A DNA stretch of 46,405 nt, taken from assembly GCF_002159175.1 (NCBI RefSeq), contig NZ_NFGZ01000023.1:1-46405 (forward strand). The letters run 5' to 3'. Under the pieces are notes generated by a model. It did not search any database, had not been told where the DNA came from, and was given only the letters and a program-made list of their open reading frames with translations. Below are positions 7,514 to 15,192 of this stretch, in pieces (positions within the stretch are counted from its first letter, which is position 1; the number at the start of each line of letters is the position of its first letter). Position numbers and translations under genes: made by a program. The DNA is from Flavonifractor sp. An92 (lineage in GTDB: Bacteria; Bacillota; Clostridia; Oscillospirales; Oscillospiraceae).

Positions 7514-7558
7514 CCACGTCTCTCCCCCCGTTGCTCCGGACACCGTGGTCCGGGGCGC

Positions 7559-8890
7559 TTAATAGTTCATGATATACTTCTCCCGCTCCCAGGACGACAC
7601 ACGGGTCTTGTACTCCCGCCACTCGCTGCGCTTGCCCTGGATGTAGTAGCTGGCCACGTGGTCGCCCAGGGTGTCCATCAGCAGCTGGTCGGCCTGGAGG
7701 GCCCGGATGGCGTTGGACAGGGAGTCGGGCAGGGACTCGATGCCGTGGGCGGCGCGGGTGGCGTCGTCCATGGCGTAGATGTTCTCGCTGATCTCGTCGG
7801 GCGGGGTGAGGCCCTTCTCGATGCCGTCCAGGCCGGCGGCCAGGCACACGGCGAAGGCCAGATAGGGGTTGCAGGACGGGTCGGGAGAGCGCAGCTCCAC
7901 GCGGGTGGACTGGCCCCGGGCCGCCGGGATGCGGATGAGCGCCGAGCGGTTGGAGGCCGACCAGGCCAGGTAGCAGGGGGCCTCGTAGCCGGGCACTAGG
8001 CGCTTGTAGGAGTTCACGAGGGGGTTGGTGATGGCGGTGATGCCCTTCACGTGGGCCAGGATGCCGGCGATGAAGGAGTAGGCCTCCTTGGACAGGCCGC
8101 GGGGATCGCTGGGATCGCAGAACACGTTCTTGCCGTCCTTGAAGAGGGACATGTTGGTGTGCATGCCGGAGCCGGCCACGCCGAAGATGGGCTTGGGCAT
8201 GAAGGTGGCGTGGAGGCCGTTCTTCTGGGCCAGGAGCTTGACCGCCAGCTTGAAGGTCATGATGTTGTCGGCGGCGGTCAGCGCGTCGGCGTACTTGAAG
8301 TCGATCTCATGCTGGCCGGCGGCGTTCTCGTGGTGGCTGGCCTCGATCTCGAAGCCCATCTCCTCCAGGTTCAGGCAGATCTCCCGGCGGGTGGTCTCAC
8401 CGTGGTCCAGGGGGCCCAGGTCGAAGTAGCCCGCCTCGTCGTTGGTCTCGGTGGTGGGCAGACCGTGCTCGTCGGTCTTGAAGAGGAAGAACTCGCACTC
8501 GGGGCCCACGTTGAAGGTGTCATAGCCCATGTCGTGCATCTTCTGCAGGGTGCGCTTGAGCACGTTCCGGGGGTCGCCCATGAAGGCAGAGCCGTCGGTG
8601 TTGTGGACGTCGCAGATCAGCCGGGCAGTCTTGCCGAACTGGGCCTGCCAAGGGAAGATCGTAAAGGAGTTCAGATCGGGATAGAGGCACTGGTCGGACT
8701 CGTCGATGCGCACGAAGCCCTCCACCGAGGAGCCGTCGAACATGATCTGGTTGTTGACCGCCTTCTCGATCTGGGAGGCGGTGAGCGCCACGTTTTTCAG
8801 CTGGCCGAAGATGTCGGCGAACTGCATCCGGATAAATTTGATGTCCTCTTCCCGCATGATGCGGATGATCTCTTCCTTGGTATACTCCAT
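7559..8890 (-). CDS. glnA: Glutamine synthetase, type I
   Basis: 443 residues, the GSI-alpha size. It condenses glutamate and ammonia with ATP. The ATG at 8890 (MEYTKEEIIRIMREEDIKF) has AAGGATA upstream. An open frame continues beyond this into the leader hairpin and is rejected. Family motifs in order are the N-terminal beta-grasp FADIFGQLKN, VGPECEFFLF, the metal-site ENAAGQHEIDF, KPIFGVAGSGMHTN and the ATP/glutamate site GYEAPCYLAWSASNRSA. No adenylylation-type C-terminal Tyr segment was recognised, as expected for GSI-alpha. The gene leads an operon with the ANTAR regulator (45-nt gap), dapF and dapL, and is preceded by a leader with a terminator (8950-8990). Confidence 0.97.
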   Translation of the reverse strand: MEYTKEEIIRIMREEDIKFIRMQFADIFGQLKNVALTASQIEKAVNNQIMFDGSSVEGFVRIDESDQCLYPDLNSFTIFPWQAQFGKTARLICDVHNTDGSAFMGDPRNVLKRTLQKMHDMGYDTFNVGPECEFFLFKTDEHGLPTTETNDEAGYFDLGPLDHGETTRREICLNLEEMGFEIEASHHENAAGQHEIDFKYADALTAADNIMTFKLAVKLLAQKNGLHATFMPKPIFGVAGSGMHTNMSLFKDGKNVFCDPSDPRGLSKEAYSFIAGILAHVKGITAITNPLVNSYKRLVPGYEAPCYLAWSASNRSALIRIPAARGQSTRVELRSPDPSCNPYLAFAVCLAAGLDGIEKGLTPPDEISENIYAMDDATRAAHGIESLPDSLSNAIRALQADQLLMDTLGDHVASYYIQGKRSEWREYKTRVSSWEREKYIMNY

Positions 8891-8949
8891 GAGTATCCTT
8901 CCCCTTTCCCTCATTTCCATATATAGGCCGCAGCCTTGCCCGGTAGACC

Positions 8950-9053
8950 AAAAAAAGGCGCTCCGCTCCCTGGGGAGCCGGAACGCCTTTGTTCTCAACC
9001 GGTGAACGGCGGTGCTCCGCCGCACCCCTGACCGCCCCGCGGCCCAGAGGTTC
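8950..9053 (-). promoter_or_regulatory. glnA leader with intrinsic terminator and alternative hairpins
   Basis: Between the promoter and glnA the minus-strand transcript can form hairpin P1 (GGTGC/GCACC, hexaloop GGCGGA, 9011-9026). It can also form an intrinsic terminator (AAAGGCG...CGCCTTTTTTT, 8950-8990). A third pairing, GCCGTTC (9004-9010) with GAAC plus GGC (8985-8994), would use the first arm of the terminator and could act as an antiterminator. This layout fits conditional termination. The ANTAR A1/G4 hexaloop consensus is only half met (G4 present, A1 absent). Confidence 0.7.
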
Positions 9054-9059
9054 TGCTCT

Positions 9060-9088
9060 ATACTACCATATCCCCGCCGCCTTGGCAA
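9060..9088 (-). promoter_or_regulatory. Promoter of the glnA operon
   Basis: On the minus strand, -35 TTGCCA (9083-9088), a 17-nt spacer and -10 TAGTAT (9060-9065). The leader before the glnA ATG is about 160 nt. Confidence 0.65.
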
Positions 9089-9158
9089 GGGGACATTTTC
9101 ACAGCCTTTGGCCTGAAACGGTCCCATCTTCCGGCCGTCTCGCCAAAGTCCGGGGTTT

Positions 9159-10943
9159 TTACAGCGCCGCCAGGGCCGCGTCCAGCCGCTCCATGTCCTC
9201 GGAGAGCTCCTCCCACTCCACGCCCAGGATGGTCCGGTGCCGCAGCACCAGGAAGAGCTGGATCAGCCGGGCCTGGAGGGCGTAGCTCCTGGGGAGCAGC
9301 TCCTCCAGGCAGCGGGCCGCCGCCGGGTCGGTCTCCCCGGCCAGCAGGCGCTCGGTGGCGTCGATGGCCAGGAGGTTGCGCAGCAGCAGCTCCCCCTCCC
9401 CGGTGCCCTTCCGGTCCCGCAGACCGGCCATCAGCCGGCGCAGGTTGTCCGCCGTGTCCCGGGTGTGGTTGCGCACCAGGTCCCCCTTCTCCACCCGGAA
9501 GAGGATGAAACCCCCCGCGCAGGCGCAGGCCGCCGCCGCCAGGATGCTGAGGAAGCGGCCCTCCAGCGCCTGGGACACCGTCATGGACCGGGCCCACAGG
9601 CTCTGCACCGAGATCTGGGTGCCGATGAGGGTGATGATGCGGGTGTCCTGGATGGAGAACATGATGGAAAAGCCCACGAAGAGGAACACCATGCTCTTGA
9701 CCGTCTGGTCCCCGGGGATGAACTCGGTGACCAGGGCAAAGAGCAGCACGCCCAGAATGGTGCCCACCATGCGCTCGTAGGCCTGCTTCCGCTCGTCCTT
9801 GTGAAAGACGTTGAGGATGCAGTACACCGTCATAGGTACCCACACCCGGCGCACGAAGGGCATGGGATAGACCAGCGCAAAGGTGAGGGTGTTGAGGACG
9901 GTGGTCTTGACGGCGAAACGCACCCAGGCATTTTCCATGGACAGGCCCTGGCGCAGCTGCCGCAGCTTCACCCCCAGGGCGGCGCGCACCGACCAGGAGC
10001 GGCTCTTCCGGTCCTCCCGCAGGTCCAGCTGGCTCAGAAGGTCCCGCAGCGCCGCCTTCCAGCGGTGACTGTGCCGGGGGGCGGGGGTGGCCAGGAGCTT
10101 TTCCACCCGGTCCCGCAGGGCGGCCAGGGCCTCGTCGCTGACCTCATGGAGCCAAAGGGCCTGCCGCATGCGCTGGTAGTAGCGCTCCACCTCCTCGGTG
10201 AGGACCCGGTCCTGGTCCAGGCTCTGCCGGATCATGAGCCGGATCTGCTCCAGGCAGGTGAGAGTGGCGAAGTACCACGCCTGACCCTTGTTCAGCTTGC
10301 CCCACTGCTTCAGCACGTCACCGTAGATGGCCTTGGCGTAATTCGTGGCGGGGGCCACGATGGTGCGGTAGCTCCGGGGCCCGCCCTCCAGTGCCGCAAG
10401 GCGGTCGGTGAGCTCCGCGAAGGCGGCCAGCAGGGCCTTCTCCCCCGGGTCGGGGGTGGGGCGCAGGCGCTTCATCACCGCCACGAAGAGGGCGATGAGC
10501 ACCCCGCACAGCACGCACGCCAGGGCACAGCGCCCCAGGTCGGTCACCGTGCAGCGGTTCATCTGCCCCAGCACGAAGGCGAAGCCGTAGAGGAAATAGC
10601 TCCTGGGCTGGAAATCGTCGCCGTACCAGATGGTGACCAGCAGCATCCAGGCCGCGTTAAGCACCAGACACAGGGGGTAGTGCAGCGTGGCCGCCACGCC
10701 CACTAGGGCGCTCACCGACACGGTGAGGAAGTCCACGGTGTAGGCCTTGAAGGAGAGGTGCCGGCTCCACAGCCCCCGCAGGTAGAAGAGAAAGACCATC
10801 CCCACCGAGGACACGTTTCTCCCGCCCACGTTCATGCACACCAGGAAGAGCACCACCCCCATCAGAATGGCGGGCAGGGTGCTCTTCCACTGCCGGAACC
10901 AGCGGTGGGTCCGCTCCCGCCACAGTCCCAGGTCCTTTGCCAT
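9159..10943 (-). CDS. FUSC family membrane protein
   Basis: 594 residues from the ATG at 10943 with GGAGGAG upstream. The protein has two membrane blocks separated by a soluble helical region. The first (about residues 22-160) contains segments such as LPAILMGVVLFLVCMNVG and LACVLCGVLIALFVAVM. The second (about 345-480) contains VLNTLTFALVYPMPFV, ILGVLLFALVTEF and FLSILAAAACACAGGFILF. This duplicated-half layout with a cytoplasmic linker is typical of the FUSC/aromatic-acid-exporter-like superfamily (YccS, ArAE, fusaric-acid resistance). The substrate is unknown. It is encoded 33 nt downstream of an EamA-type transporter gene's far end, on the same strand, and no terminator is evident after it. 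Confidence 0.82.
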   Translation of the reverse strand: MAKDLGLWRERTHRWFRQWKSTLPAILMGVVLFLVCMNVGGRNVSSVGMVFLFYLRGLWSRHLSFKAYTVDFLTVSVSALVGVAATLHYPLCLVLNAAWMLLVTIWYGDDFQPRSYFLYGFAFVLGQMNRCTVTDLGRCALACVLCGVLIALFVAVMKRLRPTPDPGEKALLAAFAELTDRLAALEGGPRSYRTIVAPATNYAKAIYGDVLKQWGKLNKGQAWYFATLTCLEQIRLMIRQSLDQDRVLTEEVERYYQRMRQALWLHEVSDEALAALRDRVEKLLATPAPRHSHRWKAALRDLLSQLDLREDRKSRSWSVRAALGVKLRQLRQGLSMENAWVRFAVKTTVLNTLTFALVYPMPFVRRVWVPMTVYCILNVFHKDERKQAYERMVGTILGVLLFALVTEFIPGDQTVKSMVFLFVGFSIMFSIQDTRIITLIGTQISVQSLWARSMTVSQALEGRFLSILAAAACACAGGFILFRVEKGDLVRNHTRDTADNLRRLMAGLRDRKGTGEGELLLRNLLAIDATERLLAGETDPAAARCLEELLPRSYALQARLIQLFLVLRHRTILGVEWEELSEDMERLDAALAAL

Positions 10944-10976
10944 GGCTCCTCCCCCCTTTCGATGTTTGGCCGGTTC

Positions 10977-11885
10977 TTACGCCCGCCGGGCCGCCGCCCG
11001 GCAGTTGAGCAGCATCCCCGCGATGATGACCGCGATGCCCACGAACTGCACCGCGCTGGGCAGGGGGTCCTTCAGCAGCACCACCCCGCCGATGAGGGTA
11101 AAGACGATCTCACCCGCGATGGTGCCCTCCGCCACCGACAGAAGCCGCGGGTCGCTCTTGGCCAGATTGGTGGCCTGGAAGAAAAGCAGCGTGGCGATGA
11201 CCGCCGAGAAGAGGCACACCAGGAAGGCCTGGAAGAGCTGATTCCCGTCGGGGAGCCGGTTCTGCCCCACCGCCACGGCGGACAGGACCAGCCAGAAGGG
11301 CACGCTGCAGATGGTCATGCCCAGCACCCGCTGGGGGGTGTCCAGCTCCTCGCCGCACAGGGTCATCATCTTGCGGTTGCCCAGGGGGTAGGCCACCGCC
11401 GCCACGGCGATGAGCCCCACGCAGATGAGGGCCTCTCCCCCGGCCTCGCCGGAGAGGATGCTCTCGCTCTGGATGAGGAACACCCCCGCCAGGATGACCA
11501 GCACCGCCCCCAGGCTGTTGAGGGGCACCTTCTTGCCCCACAGGGGGTTCAGGAACACGCCGGCCACGATGGTCAGCTGCCACAGGGACACGGTAAGCCA
11601 GGACGGCCCGAAGTCGGACGCCCAGGTGAGGGGCGCGTAGAAGAGGCCGAAGCCCACGGTGCTCCAGAGAAGCCACGCGCCGGGCGCCTTCTGGATGGCC
11701 GCAAAGACCGGCTTCAGCTTTCCCTGCACCCCCACCAGCACCAGCAGGATGGGCAGGGAGAACAGGTAGCGCAGCGAGGCGCTCCAGATCCAATAGCCGC
11801 CGGAGAGGTTCATGCTCCGGTTCAGAATAAAGGTAAAGGCGAAGAAAAAGGACGAAATGATGCCCAGGGTCAGGATGCGTTTCAA
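10977..11885 (-). CDS. EamA/DMT-superfamily transporter (multidrug-efflux-like)
   Basis: 302 residues with ten predicted membrane helices in two repeats, as in the drug/metabolite transporter superfamily. The start is the TTG at 11885 (reads LKRILTLGIISSFFFAF) with GAGAG upstream. An ATG/GTG-type extension to 11945 crosses the citrate synthase terminator and is rejected. The first helix contains FFFAFTFILNRSM, typical of the group annotated as multidrug resistance efflux transporters in Clostridia. The C-terminal repeat includes AEGTIAGEIVFTLIGGVVLLKD. The substrate cannot be read from sequence. It is followed by the FUSC gene with a 33-nt gap, which suggests one transcript encoding two membrane transport proteins. 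Confidence 0.82.
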   Translation of the reverse strand: MKRILTLGIISSFFFAFTFILNRSMNLSGGYWIWSASLRYLFSLPILLVLVGVQGKLKPVFAAIQKAPGAWLLWSTVGFGLFYAPLTWASDFGPSWLTVSLWQLTIVAGVFLNPLWGKKVPLNSLGAVLVILAGVFLIQSESILSGEAGGEALICVGLIAVAAVAYPLGNRKMMTLCGEELDTPQRVLGMTICSVPFWLVLSAVAVGQNRLPDGNQLFQAFLVCLFSAVIATLLFFQATNLAKSDPRLLSVAEGTIAGEIVFTLIGGVVLLKDPLPSAVQFVGIAVIIAGMLLNCRAAARRA

Positions 11886-11925
11886 GGTAATTTCTCTCTT
11901 TTCTCTCAAATTTTTTCTTGCCCAG

Positions 11926-11959
11926 GAGAAAAACGGGCGCCCCAAAAGGGGCGCCCGCC
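11926..11959 (-). terminator. Terminator of the citrate synthase gene
   Basis: Stem CGGGCGCCCC / GGGGCGCCCG with loop TTTT on the minus strand, then a T-run (plus-strand A-run at 11931-11935). Confidence 0.85.
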
Positions 11960-11981
11960 CTGCGGCTCGGTTTACAGTTCC

Positions 11982-13346
11982 TCAGCGGTCACTCAGAGGA
12001 TGATAGGGCTGGTGCTGGCCCACATACTGGTAGGCCGGACGGATGATCTTGCCCATGTTGATGAGCTCCTCGATGCGGTGGGCGCCCCAGCCCGCCACAC
12101 GGGCCATGGCGAACAGCGGCGTGTAGAGCTCCAGCGGCAGGTCCAGCATGTGATAGACAAAGCCGGAGTAGAAGTCCACGTTGGCCGACACGCCCTTGTA
12201 CATCTTCCGCTCGCCGGCGATGACCTCGGGGCCCAGCCGCTCCACCATGGAGTAGAGCTCGTACTCCTCCATGCGGCCCTTTTCCCGGGACAGCTTCTCC
12301 ACCATGCCGTGGAGGATGTTGGCGCGGGGGTCGGAGAGGGAGTACACCGCGTGGCCCATGCCGTAGATGAGGCCGGACTTGTCAAAGGCCTGCTTGTCCA
12401 GGAGGGCCTGGAGGTAGTGGCGCACCTCGTCCTCGTCCTTCCAGTCCTTGACCACCTGCTTCATGTCCTCGAACATGCGGATGACCTTGATGTTGGCGCC
12501 GCCGTGGCGGGGGCCCTTCAGCGAGGCCAAGGCCGCGGCCATGCAGGAGTAGGTGTCGGTGCCGGAGGAGGTGACCACGTGGGTGGTGAAGGTGGAGTTG
12601 TTGCCGCCGCCGTGCTCAGCGTGGAGGATGAGGCAGATATCCAGCACGTGGGCCTCCCAGTAGGAGTAGGCGGAGTCCGGCCGCAGGAGGGACAGAATGG
12701 TCTCGGCGGTGGAGTGCTGGGGCTGGGGGGCGTGGATATAGAGGCTGTTGCCCTCCTTATAATGATAGGCCTGGTAGCCGTACACCGCCAGCAGGGGGAA
12801 CACCGCCACCAGCTGCATGCACTGGCGCATGACATTGGGCAGGGAGATGTCGTCGGCGTTCTCGTCGTAGGAGACCAGGTTCAGCACGCTCCGGGCCAGG
12901 GAGTTCATGATGTCCCCGCTGGGGGCCTTCAGAATCACGTCCCGCACGAAGTTGTTGGGCAGCGACCGGTAATAGGCCAGCTGAGCCTGGAACTCCTGGA
13001 GCTCTTTGGCGTTGGGCAGGCGGCCCAGCATCAGGAGATAGGCGGTCTCCTCAAAGCCAAAGCGCTTCTCCTTCAGGACCCCGTTCACCAGGTCCTGCAC
13101 GTTGATGCCCCGGTAGTACAGCTCGCCGTCGCAGGGGACCTCCTTGCCGTCCACCACCTTCTTGGCGATGATGTCGGACACCTCGGTCAGGCCCGCCACC
13201 ACGCCCTTGCCGTTCAGGTCGCGCAGGCCCCGCTTGACATCATAGCGCACGTAATCCGCCGGGTCGATGCTGCTGTTGCTCCGGGTCATCTCGGCCATTG
13301 CCTCGATCTCCGGCGTGATCCGTCCGTAATTGGGGTTCGTTGCCAT
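11982..13346 (-). CDS. Citrate synthase (citrate/2-methylcitrate synthase family)
   Basis: 454 residues, longer than typical bacterial citrate synthases (about 370-430) because of an N-terminal extension before the fold. The ATG at 13346 has AAAGGAGGA upstream. Catalytic segments are intact: HAEHGGGNNSTF with the first active-site His, GPRHGGAN, GMGHAVY with the second His and ANVDFYSGFVY carrying the catalytic Asp. It probably condenses oxaloacetate with acetyl-CoA at the entry to the oxidative branch leading to 2-oxoglutarate and glutamate. Which acyl-CoA is preferred cannot be read from sequence. It is monocistronic, with an extended -10 promoter and a strong terminator. Confidence 0.93.
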   Translation of the reverse strand: MATNPNYGRITPEIEAMAEMTRSNSSIDPADYVRYDVKRGLRDLNGKGVVAGLTEVSDIIAKKVVDGKEVPCDGELYYRGINVQDLVNGVLKEKRFGFEETAYLLMLGRLPNAKELQEFQAQLAYYRSLPNNFVRDVILKAPSGDIMNSLARSVLNLVSYDENADDISLPNVMRQCMQLVAVFPLLAVYGYQAYHYKEGNSLYIHAPQPQHSTAETILSLLRPDSAYSYWEAHVLDICLILHAEHGGGNNSTFTTHVVTSSGTDTYSCMAAALASLKGPRHGGANIKVIRMFEDMKQVVKDWKDEDEVRHYLQALLDKQAFDKSGLIYGMGHAVYSLSDPRANILHGMVEKLSREKGRMEEYELYSMVERLGPEVIAGERKMYKGVSANVDFYSGFVYHMLDLPLELYTPLFAMARVAGWGAHRIEELINMGKIIRPAYQYVGQHQPYHPLSDR

Positions 13347-13404
13347 GGGATATTCCTCCTTTGCCGCGTGATCTTCGCAGTTTCTGATTGTGTTGTTCTA
13401 AATC

Positions 13405-13413
13405 AGTATAGCA
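13405..13413 (-). promoter_or_regulatory. Extended -10 promoter of the citrate synthase gene
   Basis: The minus strand reads TGC-TATACT, an extended -10 element about 60 nt before the ATG. No good -35 is visible at the usual spacing. Confidence 0.5.
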
Positions 13414-13461
13414 TGTAATTGTTACCAGATTGTGAATCCGCGGCCGAAATTTCAGGAGTGT

Positions 13462-14316
13462 TCACGCGCCCAGGAAAGCCCGCAGCTCCTCCAGGCGCGC
13501 GTCGGCCTGGTCGTAGCCCGCCCGCCAGAGGGCCTGGATCTTCTGCTGGTCCCGCTCCACGCGGGAAAAGCCCTGGGTGTTCTCGGGGGCGAAGAGGAAC
13601 ACTTTCCCCTCCTCCTCCAGGCGGAAGAGCTCCTCCCGGGCGGCGTTGTAGACCTTCCAGCGCTCCCGCATGGTCTCGCAGAAGGCGGGATACTGCCGGT
13701 AGCGCAGGTCGATGGCCTTCTGGAGCTTCTCAGGCTGACGGCGGTAGCTCCGCTCCCGGGTCAGGACCACCACCACCTTGTCGCAGCCCTGCGCAAAGGC
13801 CCGGCGGTACGGGATGGCGTCGGCCGCCCCGCCGTCCAGGTACTTCTTCCCCCCGATGTCGTACACCGGGAAGAGCAGCGGCATGGCGCAGGTGGCCTGG
13901 AGAAGCTTGAAGTGGTCGTCGTCGGTGCGGGGCACCTCCAGATACTCGGCCTTGCCGGTCTCCACGTTGGTGACCACCGCCTCGGCCCGGCCGGGCCAGG
14001 CGGCAAAGGTCTTGTAGTCGAAGGGCACCAGCTTGTCAGGGATGTCCTGGTAGGTGAATTTCAGGCCGAAATAGCAGCGGTTGCCCGGCTTGAAGAGGTT
14101 CCGGGCGCCCATGTACCGCTTGTCGTTGGCGTAGCGCTTCAGAATCTCCAGATTGCGGCCGAACTGCTTGGAGATGTAGCTCACGCCGTAGGCGATGCCC
14201 GCCGACACGCCGACCAGATAGTCGAAATCCACGCCGGCCTTCAACAGGCCGTCGGTGACGCCGCTGGAGAAGATGGTGCGCAGGGCGCCGCCCTCCAGCA
14301 CGATTCCGGTTTTCAT
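13462..14316 (-). CDS. Patatin-like phospholipase family protein
   Basis: 284 residues from the ATG at 14316. The longer frame upstream is a shadow of the permease gene. The oxyanion-hole motif is EGGALRTIFSSGV near the N-terminus, the nucleophile elbow is GVSAG (Ser near residue 40) and the catalytic Asp lies in DGGAAD, so the Ser-Asp dyad is complete. The size and the C-terminal helical region fit the bacterial YjjU-like patatin group, predicted serine esterases or lipid acyl hydrolases of unknown substrate. There is no signal peptide. It is encoded 35 nt after znuB on the same strand and no promoter or terminator is seen between them, so it may be part of the zinc operon. A functional link is not obvious. 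Confidence 0.87.
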   Translation of the reverse strand: MKTGIVLEGGALRTIFSSGVTDGLLKAGVDFDYLVGVSAGIAYGVSYISKQFGRNLEILKRYANDKRYMGARNLFKPGNRCYFGLKFTYQDIPDKLVPFDYKTFAAWPGRAEAVVTNVETGKAEYLEVPRTDDDHFKLLQATCAMPLLFPVYDIGGKKYLDGGAADAIPYRRAFAQGCDKVVVVLTRERSYRRQPEKLQKAIDLRYRQYPAFCETMRERWKVYNAAREELFRLEEEGKVFLFAPENTQGFSRVERDQQKIQALWRAGYDQADARLEELRAFLGA

Positions 14317-14351
14317 ACCAATACGCCTTCTTTCCAGATGGGCGCCGGCCC

Positions 14352-15191
14352 TCACTGCCTCCCCTTCCGCAGCAGGAAGGTCAGCGCGAACCAGAGCGCC
14401 AGATAAAGGGTGATACAGGCTCCGGTGGAGGAGCCCACATAATAGGAGGTCATCAGCCCGGCCACGCCGCACACCAGCGCCCCCAGAATGGAGAAGGCGT
14501 GGTACTGCCGCATGTTCTTGGCCAGGTTCCGCCCCGCCGCGCCGGGGAGCACCAGCAGGGAGTTGATGACCAGCAGGCCCACCCAGGTCATGGACACCGT
14601 GACCACCACGGCGATGGCGGAGCAGAAAATGGCCTCCTGCCAAAAGACCCGGATGCCCCGGCTGTCGGCCAGAGCCGGATGGACCGAGGAGAGCATCAGA
14701 TGGTTGAAGGAGCACACCCAAAGCCCCACTACCACCACCAGGATGGCGAAGAGAAGGGCCACCTTCCCCGGCTCCACGCTGAGGATGTCGCCGATGAGGA
14801 GGGCGTTGAATTTGGTGAAGCTGCCGCCTCCCAGGGTGGCGATGAAGATGCCAAGCGCCACCGCCGTGGAGGAAAAGACGCCGATGACGGTGTCGCTGGC
14901 CATGTTGGTGTGGCGGCGCACATAGGTGAAGAGGACGGCGAACACCACCGCGAAGGCCACGGCGCACCACATGGGGTCCATCAGCCCCAGGAGGGTGCCG
15001 ATGGCGATGCCGGTAAAGGCCGAGTGGCCCAGGGCGTCGGAGAAGAAGGACATGCGGCTCTCCACCACCATGGTGGAGAGGAGCCCGAAGAGGGGCGAGA
15101 TCACCAGGATGGCCAGAAAGGCCCAGCGCATGAAGTCGTAGGCCGCCCACTCGAAGGGCAGGCCGGAGAGAAGCTCGTTCCAGAACTGCAT
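14352..15191 (-). CDS. Zinc/manganese ABC transporter permease (ZnuB/AdcB-like)
   Basis: 279 residues with about eight or nine hydrophobic segments, for example FLAILVISPLFGLLSTMVV, IGTLLGLMDPMWCAVAFAVVF and VVVTVSMTWVGLLVINSLL. This matches the ABC-3 permease family. The cytoplasmic EAA-like loop around DALGHSAFTGIAIG is the family signature for contact with the ATPase. The ATG at 15191 begins one base after the znuC stop codon, so translation is coupled. With its two upstream neighbours it forms a complete metal importer. Zinc is the most likely substrate because the binding protein carries a His/Asp-rich loop, but manganese cannot be excluded. Confidence 0.93.
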   Translation of the reverse strand: MQFWNELLSGLPFEWAAYDFMRWAFLAILVISPLFGLLSTMVVESRMSFFSDALGHSAFTGIAIGTLLGLMDPMWCAVAFAVVFAVLFTYVRRHTNMASDTVIGVFSSTAVALGIFIATLGGGSFTKFNALLIGDILSVEPGKVALLFAILVVVVGLWVCSFNHLMLSSVHPALADSRGIRVFWQEAIFCSAIAVVVTVSMTWVGLLVINSLLVLPGAAGRNLAKNMRQYHAFSILGALVCGVAGLMTSYYVGSSTGACITLYLALWFALTFLLRKGRQ

Positions 15192-15192
15192 G

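Noticed and set aside
9011-9026. Claim of a canonical ANTAR RNA motif in the glnA leader
   Set aside because: The hexaloop GGCGGA has G at position 4 but not A at position 1, and I could not fold a second matching hexaloop, so only a variant or related mechanism is proposed.
8891-9127. Open frame extending glnA upstream into the leader
   Set aside because: It would translate the terminator hairpin and the promoter, while the ATG at 8890 matches the family start.
10758-13418. Very long plus-strand open frame (886 codons) opposite the transporter and citrate synthase genes
   Set aside because: It is antisense to three well-supported genes and its protein is low-complexity His/Gly/Gln/Val-rich, typical of the reverse of GC-rich coding DNA.
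13462-15150. A single 562-codon frame fusing permease and patatin sequence
   Set aside because: The upstream half is the permease gene read in the wrong frame. The patatin protein starts at 14316 with its own motif set.
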